Positions 43,863-51,384 of a stretch of DNA of 64,000 nucleotides are shown piece after piece. A program made the translations under genes and the position numbers. Source of the DNA: Pollutimonas bauzanensis (GTDB taxonomy: Bacteria; Pseudomonadota; Gammaproteobacteria; Burkholderiales; Burkholderiaceae_B); the NCBI RefSeq assembly GCF_900129885.1, contig NZ_FQXE01000002.1, positions 1-64,000 on the forward strand, in the 5' to 3' direction. The notes below the pieces were generated by a model, which ran no database searches, was not told where the DNA came from, and saw nothing but the letters and a program-made list of their open reading frames with translations. Each line of letters begins with the position of its first letter. Position 1 is the stretch's first letter.

Positions 43863-45539
43863 GTGGGAGACATCGACTATCAAGCCATAGAGCTTGAATA
43901 CAAGCCGGCGCAAGGCGCCAGCCACCACGGCATCGTGGTGGTGGGCGGCGGGCCGGTGGGCCTGAGCATGGCGCTGGACCTGGCCCTGCACGGACAGAAG
44001 GTGGTGGTGATCGACGACGATCACCGCTTGTCCACCGGCTCGCGCGCCATTTGCTTCGCCAAGCGCACGCTGGACATATGGGACCGCCTGGGCGCGGGCG
44101 AACGCATGGTCCGCAAAGGCATTTCCTGGAATGTGGGCCGGGTCTATTTCAAGGACAAGGAAGTCTGGAACTTCGACCTGCTGCCCGAGCCTGGGCATCG
44201 CCGGCCCGCCTTCATCAATCTGCAGCAATACTATTGCGAAGGCTATCTGTACGAGCAGGCCGCCGCGCATCCCGGCATAGAGCTGCGCTGGCGCCACAAG
44301 GCCGTCGCGGCGCAGGAGCGCGACGGCCTCGTGGCGCTTACGGTCGAAACGCCCGACGGCTCCTATGCGATGACCGCCGACTGGCTGATCGCCTGCGACG
44401 GCGCGCGCTCGCCCATACGCAAAATGATAGGGCAGGAAAGCCGCGGCCGCAGCTTCCGCGACCGCTTTCTCATCGCCGATATCAAGACCCAGGCCGATTA
44501 TCCGCATGAACGCTGGTTCTGGTTCGACCCGCCCTTTCACCCCAACCAGTCGGTGCTGCTGCATAGCCAGCCGGACAACGTCTGGCGGGTGGATTTCCAA
44601 TTGGGCTGGGACGCGGACCCGGCCGAAGAAATCAAGCCCGAAAAAGTCGCGGCGCGCATACGCGCATTGCTGGGCCCTGAGGCCGAATTCGAACTGGAAT
44701 GGGTCAGCGTCTATACCTTTGCCTGCGAACGCATGGAAAAATTCCGCCATGGCCGCATACTCTTCGCCGGCGACGCCGCCCATCGAGTCTCGCCTTTCGG
44801 CGCGCGCGGCGCCAACAGCGGCGTGCAGGATACCGACAACCTGGCCTGGAAGCTGGACCTGGTCGTGCGCGGCCTGGCGCCCGAGTCTCTGCTGGACAGC
44901 TATGCCAGCGAACGCGAACAGGCCGCCGACGAGAACATCCTGCATTCATCCCGCGCCACCGATTTCATTACGCCCAAAAGCGAAATCAGCCTGTTGTTCA
45001 GGAACACCACGCTGAGGCTGGCCAGGGACTATGAATTCGCGCGCAAGCTGGTCAATAGCGGCCGGCTTTCCCTGCCCTCGGCCTACACCGGTTCCAGCCT
45101 GAACACGGCCGACGCCGACGACTTTTCCCCCGCCCTGCCATTGGGCGCCGTAGCGCCCGACGGCCCGCTGCGCGTGGCGGGAAACGCCGCCTGGTGGCTG
45201 GGCCAGCTCGACGGCCGGTTCACGGTCGCCGTCTTCTGCCCCACCGCCCTGCCCGATCCCGGCCTTCTGCATGAGCTTGCCGGCCTGCAGGGCGGGCCGC
45301 TGCGGGTGAAGGTGGTGCTGGTCCTGGGCGCCGGCGTGGCCGGCCCGGCGCCGGACGGGCTGGCATCGGTGCAGGACCATGACGCTGTCCTGGCCGGGCG
45401 CTATGATGCGCGGGATGGCGCCTGTTATCTGATCCGGCCCGACCAGCATATCGCCGCGCGCTGGCGCAAGCCGGACAAGCGCCGCATTCTTGGCGCCTTG
45501 CAACAGGCGGCGGGCTTACCTCCACAGGAGGCATCATGA
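43863..45539 (+). CDS. mhaA: FAD-dependent aromatic hydroxylase, probable 3-hydroxyphenylacetate 6-hydroxylase large subunit
   Basis: This 558-residue class A flavin monooxygenase has the dinucleotide motif VVVGGGPVGLSMALDLALHG, the DG motif WLIACDGARSPIRKMIG and the second FAD motif ILFAGDAAHRVSPFGARGANSGVQDTDNLAWKL. It also has the long C-terminal domain of the MhpA/PcpB type. It is followed with a 4-bp overlap by a 68-residue DUF2783 gene, then hmgA and fahA. The known MhaA-MhaB system of Pseudomonas putida is a ~60-kDa flavoprotein plus a very small coupling protein that converts 3-hydroxyphenylacetate to homogentisate. Size, partner and context fit that assignment (inference). Start is GTG 43863, with AGGAG at 6 bp spacing. 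Confidence 0.75.
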   Translation: MGDIDYQAIELEYKPAQGASHHGIVVVGGGPVGLSMALDLALHGQKVVVIDDDHRLSTGSRAICFAKRTLDIWDRLGAGERMVRKGISWNVGRVYFKDKEVWNFDLLPEPGHRRPAFINLQQYYCEGYLYEQAAAHPGIELRWRHKAVAAQERDGLVALTVETPDGSYAMTADWLIACDGARSPIRKMIGQESRGRSFRDRFLIADIKTQADYPHERWFWFDPPFHPNQSVLLHSQPDNVWRVDFQLGWDADPAEEIKPEKVAARIRALLGPEAEFELEWVSVYTFACERMEKFRHGRILFAGDAAHRVSPFGARGANSGVQDTDNLAWKLDLVVRGLAPESLLDSYASEREQAADENILHSSRATDFITPKSEISLLFRNTTLRLARDYEFARKLVNSGRLSLPSAYTGSSLNTADADDFSPALPLGAVAPDGPLRVAGNAAWWLGQLDGRFTVAVFCPTALPDPGLLHELAGLQGGPLRVKVVLVLGAGVAGPAPDGLASVQDHDAVLAGRYDARDGACYLIRPDQHIAARWRKPDKRRILGALQQAAGLPPQEAS

Positions 45540-45742
45540 CGCAGCTATTCACGCAATCCAACTTTGCCCTACCCGATGAATTCTACGAACGCCTCATCGA
45601 TGCGCATCGCGACTTGAGCACGCAACAGAGCCACGCCATGAACGCGGCCCTGGTGCTGCTTCTGTCGAATCACATCGGCGACATGGGCGTCGTCGCCGAC
45701 GCGCTGGCCAAGGCCCGCGCAGTCGCCCAACATACGGACTGA
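45536..45742 (+). CDS. mhaB: DUF2783 small protein, probable hydroxylase coupling subunit
   Basis: This 68-residue helical protein ([20 protein letters not shown], then [27 protein letters not shown]) matches the DUF2783 family. It overlaps the flavin hydroxylase stop (ATGA) and precedes hmgA by 26 bp. Its size and position match the small coupling protein MhaB of the 3-hydroxyphenylacetate hydroxylase. The identification of DUF2783 with MhaB is my inference from context and size. Confidence 0.68.
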   Translation: MTQLFTQSNFALPDEFYERLIDAHRDLSTQQSHAMNAALVLLLSNHIGDMGVVADALAKARAVAQHTD

Positions 45743-45768
45743 AGCCCATTTTCCAGGAGCCATGCGCG

Positions 45769-47070
45769 ATGAACACACTCAAATACCAAACCGGCTTCGG
45801 CAACGACTGCGCAACCGAAGCCCTGCCGGGCGCCCTGCCGGTGGGGCGCAATTCGCCCCAGGTCTGCCCCTACGGCCTGTATGCCGAACAATTGTCCGGC
45901 ACGGCGTTCACGGTTCCGCGCGCGGAAAGCCGCCGCTCCTGGCTGTATCGCATCCGCCCCGCCGCCCTGCAGCAGCCCTTCCAGCCCTTCGATGGCGCCG
46001 AGTCCTGGCTGCATCAGTTCGGCTCGGGGCCCGTCACGCCCAACCGCCTGCGCTGGAATCCACTGCCCATCCCCGCCGAGCCCGCCGATTTCATCGAGGG
46101 CATGCGCACCTGGGCGGGCAACGGCGACAGCGACGACCTGAGCGGGGTGAGCATCAATCTCTACGCCGCCAACCGCTCCATGGCGCGCCGCTTTTTCTAC
46201 AACGCCGATGCCGAAATGCTGATCGTGCCGCAGGAAGGCCGCCTGCGCCTGGCCACCGAACTGGGGCTGATCGACATCGAACCCTGCGAAATCGCGGTCA
46301 TTCCGCGCGGCGTGCGCCTGCGCGTCGAGCTCCTGGACCAGACGGCGCGCGGCTATATGCTGGAGAATTTCGGCGCGGTGCTGCGCCTGCCCGAACTGGG
46401 TCCGATAGGCTCCAATGGCCTGGCCAATGCGCGCGACTTCAAGACCCCGGTCGCCTGGTACGAGGACATCGAGGGCGACTTCGAACTGATTGCGAAATTC
46501 ACGGGCGCCTTCTGGCGCACATCGCTGCCGCACTCGCCGCTGGACGTCGTGGCCTGGCACGGCAGCAACGCCCCCTACAAGTATGATCTGCGCCAGTTCA
46601 ACGCCATAGGCTCGATCAGCTACGATCATCCCGACCCCTGCATTTTCACGGTGCTTACCTCGCCTTCGGACACCCCCGGCGCCGCCAACATGGATTTCGC
46701 CATTTTCCCGCCGCGCATCCTGGCCATGGAAAACACCTTCCGCCCGCCCTGGTTCCACCGCAATATCGCCGGGGAATTCATGGGCCTGATCCAGGGCGTG
46801 TACGATGCCAAGGCCGAGGGCTTCTCGCCGGGCGGCGCCAGCCTGCACAACTGCATGACGCCCCATGGCCCGGACGCCGGAACCTTCGAGAAGGCGTCCA
46901 GCGCCGACCTCAGCCAGCCGCACTACATACGCGACACCATGGCCTTCATGTTCGAAACGCGCCGCGTCATCCGCCCCACCCCCGCGGCCTTGTCGTCGGA
47001 CACGCTGCAAAGCGACTACGATGCGGCATGGTCGGGCTTCAAGAAACACTTCAATCCGGACAAACCGTAA
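45769..47070 (+). CDS. hmgA: Homogentisate 1,2-dioxygenase
   Basis: HmgA opens the homogentisate ring to maleylacetoacetate using Fe(II). The 433-residue product begins [21 protein letters not shown]. It carries the conserved iron-site segments in the C-terminal half, [18 protein letters not shown] with His and Glu ligands and [12 protein letters not shown]. Length is standard. It is followed 10 bp later by fahA; the isomerase gene between them in the pathway is not in this cluster. Confidence 0.97.
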   Translation: MNTLKYQTGFGNDCATEALPGALPVGRNSPQVCPYGLYAEQLSGTAFTVPRAESRRSWLYRIRPAALQQPFQPFDGAESWLHQFGSGPVTPNRLRWNPLPIPAEPADFIEGMRTWAGNGDSDDLSGVSINLYAANRSMARRFFYNADAEMLIVPQEGRLRLATELGLIDIEPCEIAVIPRGVRLRVELLDQTARGYMLENFGAVLRLPELGPIGSNGLANARDFKTPVAWYEDIEGDFELIAKFTGAFWRTSLPHSPLDVVAWHGSNAPYKYDLRQFNAIGSISYDHPDPCIFTVLTSPSDTPGAANMDFAIFPPRILAMENTFRPPWFHRNIAGEFMGLIQGVYDAKAEGFSPGGASLHNCMTPHGPDAGTFEKASSADLSQPHYIRDTMAFMFETRRVIRPTPAALSSDTLQSDYDAAWSGFKKHFNPDKP

Positions 47071-47080
47071 GGACTCGAGG

Positions 47081-48412
47081 ATGCAGACCCGCATGGCATA
47101 CCTGAACGAAACGCATGACCCGGCCCTGCAAAGCTGGGTCGATTCGGCCAACATTCCGGACAATGGCTTCCCCATCCAGAACCTGCCATTCGGGGTTTTC
47201 CGGCCGGCCGCAAGCGCGCAGGCATTCCGGCCGGGCGTGGCGATCGGCGACCGGGCGCTGGACCTGGCGGCGCTGGCGCGGGCCCGGCCGTGGCCCGGCG
47301 CGGCCGGCGAGGCCCTGGCGGCCTGCCAGGCGGACAGGCTGAATGGCCTCATGGCGCTCGGACCGGACCATTGGTCGGCCTTGCGCCTGCAGCTATCGCG
47401 CGCCCTGCGCGGCGGCTCGCCCATGCGGCAAGCGCTCGAGCCCTTGCTGCACGATCAGGCCGGCCTCGAATTTGCGCTGCCGGCGCATATCGGCGACTAC
47501 ACCGACTTCTATATTTCGCTGCATCACGCCACCGCCGTGGGCAGGCAGTTCCGTCCCGACAACCCCTTGCTGCCCAATTACAAATGGGTCCCTATCGGCT
47601 ACCACGGGCGCGCCTCTAGCATAGGCGTCACCGGCCAGAAATTCCCGCGGCCCGTCGGCCAGACACGCCCCGCCAGCGAAGGCGGCGAGCCCGGCTTCGG
47701 CCCCTGCGAGCGCCTGGATTACGAACTGGAGCTGGGCATCTTCGTCGGCCAGGGCAACCCGCAGGGCGAGCGCATCGCCATCACCGGGGCCGAGTCGCAT
47801 GTGTTCGGCCTTTGCATACTGAACGACTGGTCGGCGCGCGATCTGCAGGCCTGGGAATACCAGCCACTGGGCCCCTTCCTCGCCAAGAATTTCGCCAGCA
47901 CCATTTCCCCCTGGGTGGTCACGCTCGAAGCCCTGGCGCCCTTCCGCACGGCGTTCCAGCGCAACGCCGGTGACCCGCAGCCCTTGCCCTACCTGGATTC
48001 TCCAGACAACCAGGCGGCGGGGGCTTTCGATATCGGCCTGGAAGTCTTGCTGAGCACGCAGCGGTCGCGCGCCGCCAAGCTCGAGCCGGCCCTTCTGTCG
48101 AGCAGCAATTTCAGGCACGCCTACTGGACCGCGGCCCAGCTGGTGGCGCACCATACCGTCAATGGCTGCAATCTGCAGGCCGGCGACCTGCTGGGCACGG
48201 GCACGCTGTCCGGCCCGGACCAGGGCCAGGAAGGCTCGCTGCTGGAGCTCAACCAGGGCGGGAAAAAGCCCGTCGCGCTGCCATGGGGCGAGGAGCGGTT
48301 TTTTTTGCAGGACCATGACGAAGTCATCTTGCGCGCCCGATGCAGCAAGCCGGGCTACCCCACCATCAGCCTGGGCGTATGCGCCGGCACCGTCCTGCCC
48401 GCCAGGCTTTAA
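47081..48412 (+). CDS. fahA: Fumarylacetoacetase
   Basis: Fah cleaves fumarylacetoacetate to fumarate and acetoacetate, the last pathway step. The 443-residue product has an SH3-like N-domain and the catalytic domain with DYTDFYISLHHATAVGRQFR, YKWVPIGYHGRASS, ELELGIFVG, NDWSARDLQAWEYQPLGPFLAKNF and GDLLGTGTLSGP. I use ATG 47081 with AAGGA upstream; ATG 47093 is a second candidate. It ends 18 bp before the converging FAD-oxidoreductase gene, with no clear terminator between them. Confidence 0.97.
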   Translation: MQTRMAYLNETHDPALQSWVDSANIPDNGFPIQNLPFGVFRPAASAQAFRPGVAIGDRALDLAALARARPWPGAAGEALAACQADRLNGLMALGPDHWSALRLQLSRALRGGSPMRQALEPLLHDQAGLEFALPAHIGDYTDFYISLHHATAVGRQFRPDNPLLPNYKWVPIGYHGRASSIGVTGQKFPRPVGQTRPASEGGEPGFGPCERLDYELELGIFVGQGNPQGERIAITGAESHVFGLCILNDWSARDLQAWEYQPLGPFLAKNFASTISPWVVTLEALAPFRTAFQRNAGDPQPLPYLDSPDNQAAGAFDIGLEVLLSTQRSRAAKLEPALLSSSNFRHAYWTAAQLVAHHTVNGCNLQAGDLLGTGTLSGPDQGQEGSLLELNQGGKKPVALPWGEERFFLQDHDEVILRARCSKPGYPTISLGVCAGTVLPARL

Positions 48413-48430
48413 TCTGGCAAGCGGACCGGG

Positions 48431-49846
48431 TCAGGGAGCCAGCATCTTGCCGGGGTTCATCAGGCCGTCCGGATCGAGCGCGCGCTTGATGCGATGCATG
48501 ATGGCGAGCTCGACGGGATCCTTGTAGCGCGGCAGGGCGTCGCGCTTCAACTGGCCGACGCCATGCTCGGCGCTGATGGAGCCGCCGAACTGGTGCACGC
48601 TGTCGTGCACCAGTTCGTAGATGGCATCCTGCCTGGCCAGAAGCTCATCCTCGGTGCAGGCCTGGCCCTTGGCGACGTTGTAGTGCAGGTTGCCGTCGCC
48701 CAGGTGGCCGAAAATCACATGTTCTATGCCCGGGAAGCGCGCCTGCAATGCCGCGTTGGTGCTGCGCACGAAGTCGGCCATTCTGGATACCGGGATGGAG
48801 ACGTCGTGCTTGATGCTTTTGCCGAAGGCCTTTTCGGCCAGCGGTATGCTTTCGCGCAAATGCCACAGCGACTTGCTTTGCGCGATGTTTTCGGCAATGA
48901 CCGCGTCGAGCACCAGGCCCGCCTCGATGGCCTCCCCGACCACGGTTTCGAAACGCTCGCGCGCATGCTCGGCGCTTTCGCTGTCGGACAGCTCAAGCAA
49001 GGCATACCAGGGCAGCCCGGCCGACTCGCCCTCGAAGGGAATGCGCTGCTGCGGATAGCACTGGACGACGCCCTGCAGGCAACCGCCGGCTATCAGTTCG
49101 AAGCCGGTAAGCGCCGCGCCGAAACCCTTGCGCGCGGCCGACAATACCGACACCGCGTCTTCGATCGAATTCAGCGCCAGCAGCGCCGTGCACTGGGCCA
49201 CGGGCAGCGGATAGAGTTTCACCGTCGCCGCGGTGATGATGCCCAGCGTGCCTTCGCTGCCTATGTATAGATTCCGCAAGTCGTAGCCGGTGTTGTCTTT
49301 GCGCAGGCCGCGCAGCCCGTGCCAGATCTCGCCCTCGGCCGTCACCACTTCCAGCCCCAGCGCCAGGTCGCGCGCATTGCCGTAGCGCAGCACCTGGGTG
49401 CCGCCGGCATTGGTGGCCAGGTTGCCGCCCACGGTGCAGCTGCCCTCGGCCGCCAGGCTCAGCGGAAAGAGGCGCTGGGCGTCGCGCGCGGCCTGCTGCA
49501 CCGACTGCAAAATGCAGCCGGCCTCGACCACCATGGTGTCGTTGTCGGTATCGACGCTGCGTATCTTGTTAAGGCGCGCCAGCGACACCACCACGGCGGC
49601 GCCGCTGGCGTCGGGGGTCGCCCCGCCGCACAGGCCGGTATTGCCGCCCTGCGGCACCATGGGCACCTTGTTGGCCGCGCACCAGCGCACGACTTGCGCG
49701 ACTTCTTCGGTGGAGCCGGGCTTGACGACAGCCAGCGACTTGCCGCTGTAGCGGCCGCGCCAGTCGACGGTATAGGATACGGCCTCTTCGCCGGTCAATA
49801 CATGCTGCCGGCCCAACATCTGAACTAACTCGTCCACACGACTCAT
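48431..49846 (-). CDS. FAD-binding 2-hydroxyacid dehydrogenase (GlcD / D-2-hydroxyglutarate dehydrogenase-like)
   Basis: A 471-residue VAO-type flavoprotein. FAD binding is seen in VPMVPQGGNTGLCGGATPDASG and FPLSLAAEGSCTVGGNLATNAGG, and the C-terminal metal/substrate site in IFGHLGDGNLHYNV and GGSISAEHGVGQLKR. This layout is shared by D-lactate, glycolate and D-2-hydroxyglutarate dehydrogenases; the length and the HGVGQLKR ending fit the last well. D-2-hydroxyglutarate is a side product of SerA, present at 16073. It converges on fahA and is divergent from the phosphomannomutase. Confidence 0.85.
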   Translation of the reverse strand: MSRVDELVQMLGRQHVLTGEEAVSYTVDWRGRYSGKSLAVVKPGSTEEVAQVVRWCAANKVPMVPQGGNTGLCGGATPDASGAAVVVSLARLNKIRSVDTDNDTMVVEAGCILQSVQQAARDAQRLFPLSLAAEGSCTVGGNLATNAGGTQVLRYGNARDLALGLEVVTAEGEIWHGLRGLRKDNTGYDLRNLYIGSEGTLGIITAATVKLYPLPVAQCTALLALNSIEDAVSVLSAARKGFGAALTGFELIAGGCLQGVVQCYPQQRIPFEGESAGLPWYALLELSDSESAEHARERFETVVGEAIEAGLVLDAVIAENIAQSKSLWHLRESIPLAEKAFGKSIKHDVSIPVSRMADFVRSTNAALQARFPGIEHVIFGHLGDGNLHYNVAKGQACTEDELLARQDAIYELVHDSVHQFGGSISAEHGVGQLKRDALPRYKDPVELAIMHRIKRALDPDGLMNPGKMLAP

Positions 49847-49989
49847 TATTTACCTTCTTCACGAATGAAATGCCCGAAAGCCCATTTTAAGGCAGATACA
49901 GAATATCGCCGAGCGATACCTTTGGTCGGCACTGGCGGGCCGAATCCGCCATAATCACGGTCAAGACTCTGACTTTTCAAGGACGCATC

Positions 49990-51384
49990 GTGACCGATAC
50001 CCCCGCCCTGCCCGGCGCCGTTTTCAAAGCCTACGATATTCGCGGCACCGTGCCCGAACAGCTCAATCCCGGATTCGCCCACCTGCTGGGCCTGGCCCTG
50101 GCGCAGCGCGCCCGCAGCGAGGGCATCGCAGCGCTGGTGGTGGGCTACGATGGCCGGCTCAGCAGCCCCGAACTGGCCCAGGCCTTGCAGAAAGGCCTGA
50201 TGCAAGGGGGCATAGACGCCATAGACATCGGCATGGTCCCTACCCCCGTCGTCTACTTCGGCACCCACACACAGCAAACCGGCTCGGGCGTCGCCATCAC
50301 TGGCAGCCACAATCCGCCCAATTACAATGGTTTCAAGATGATGATGGGCGGCAAGACCCTGCATGGGGAGGACATACAGGCCCTCAAGCGCGCCATGACG
50401 GAGCTGGACGCCGGCGCGGCGCATCCGGCGCCCGGCAAGCTGAGCAAGCTCGATCTGCTGGACAACTATGTGGAGCGCATCAGCGCCGATGTCAAGCTCG
50501 CCCGCCCGATGAAGATAGCCATAGACTGCGGCAACGGCGTCGGCGGCGTGGTGGCGGCCCGCCTGTTCAAGGCGCTGGGCTGTACCGTGGACGAGCTTTT
50601 CTGCGAGGTCGACGGCAGTTTCCCCAACCATCACCCCGATCCGGCGGACCCGCACAATCTGCAGGACTTGATCCGGCGCGTCAAGGAAACGGATTGCGAG
50701 CTGGGCCTGGCCTTTGACGGCGACGCGGACCGGCTGGGGGTGGTGACCAAATCGGGCGAAATCGTCTGGCCCGACCGCCAGTTGATTCTATATGCGCTCG
50801 ATATTCTGCAGCGTCAGCCGGGCTCGACGATTATTTTCGACGTCAAGTGCAGCCGGCATGTGGCCCGTTCCATCAAGGAGGCGGGCGGCAAGCCCCTGAT
50901 GTGGCAAACCGGACATTCGATGATCAAGGCCAAGCTGGCCGAAACGGGCGCGCCGCTGGCCGGGGAAATGAGCGGGCATATTTTCTTCAAGGAACGCTGG
51001 TACGGTTTTGACGACGGCCTATACACGGGCGCCCGCCTGCTTGAAATCCTGTCCCGCCATGAGCAGCCTTCGGTCCTTCTGGAGGCGCTGCCGCAGGATA
51101 TTTCGACGCCGGAACTCAAGCTGGAGATGCAGGAAGGCGAGCCGCATGCCCTGATCGAGCGGCTGCAGAAGGATGGCGATTTTCCGACGGCGACGAGCAT
51201 AGGCACGATAGACGGCGTGCGGGCCGAGTACAGGGATGGCTTCGGCCTGGCGCGCGCTTCGAATACCACGCCTGTGGTGGTGTTGCGTTTCGAGGGGGAT
51301 ACGCCGGAGGCGCTGGAGCGCATCAAGGCGGAGTTCCGCTCGGCATTAAGCGCGCTGTCGGCGGACATTGCGCTGCCTTTCTAG
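49990..51384 (+). CDS. algC: Phosphomannomutase/phosphoglucomutase
   Basis: This 464-residue alpha-D-phosphohexomutase interconverts mannose or glucose 6- and 1-phosphates for sugar-nucleotide synthesis. Domain marks in order: FKAYDIRGTVPEQL, the phosphoserine loop GVAITGSHNPPNYNG (Ser active site), the metal loop LAFDGDADRLGVV, the sugar loop GEMSGHIFF and the phosphate loop RAEYRDGFGLARASNTTPV. It feeds the adjoining polysaccharide operon, toward which it converges. Its TAG stop and the stop of the glycosyltransferase gene share the tetranucleotide CTAG. Confidence 0.94.
   Translation: MTDTPALPGAVFKAYDIRGTVPEQLNPGFAHLLGLALAQRARSEGIAALVVGYDGRLSSPELAQALQKGLMQGGIDAIDIGMVPTPVVYFGTHTQQTGSGVAITGSHNPPNYNGFKMMMGGKTLHGEDIQALKRAMTELDAGAAHPAPGKLSKLDLLDNYVERISADVKLARPMKIAIDCGNGVGGVVAARLFKALGCTVDELFCEVDGSFPNHHPDPADPHNLQDLIRRVKETDCELGLAFDGDADRLGVVTKSGEIVWPDRQLILYALDILQRQPGSTIIFDVKCSRHVARSIKEAGGKPLMWQTGHSMIKAKLAETGAPLAGEMSGHIFFKERWYGFDDGLYTGARLLEILSRHEQPSVLLEALPQDISTPELKLEMQEGEPHALIERLQKDGDFPTATSIGTIDGVRAEYRDGFGLARASNTTPVVVLRFEGDTPEALERIKAEFRSALSALSADIALPF

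Noticed and set aside
43812-44945. Large antisense frames over the flavin hydroxylase and hmgA genes
   Set aside because: They mirror codon bias of the real genes and contain no domains.
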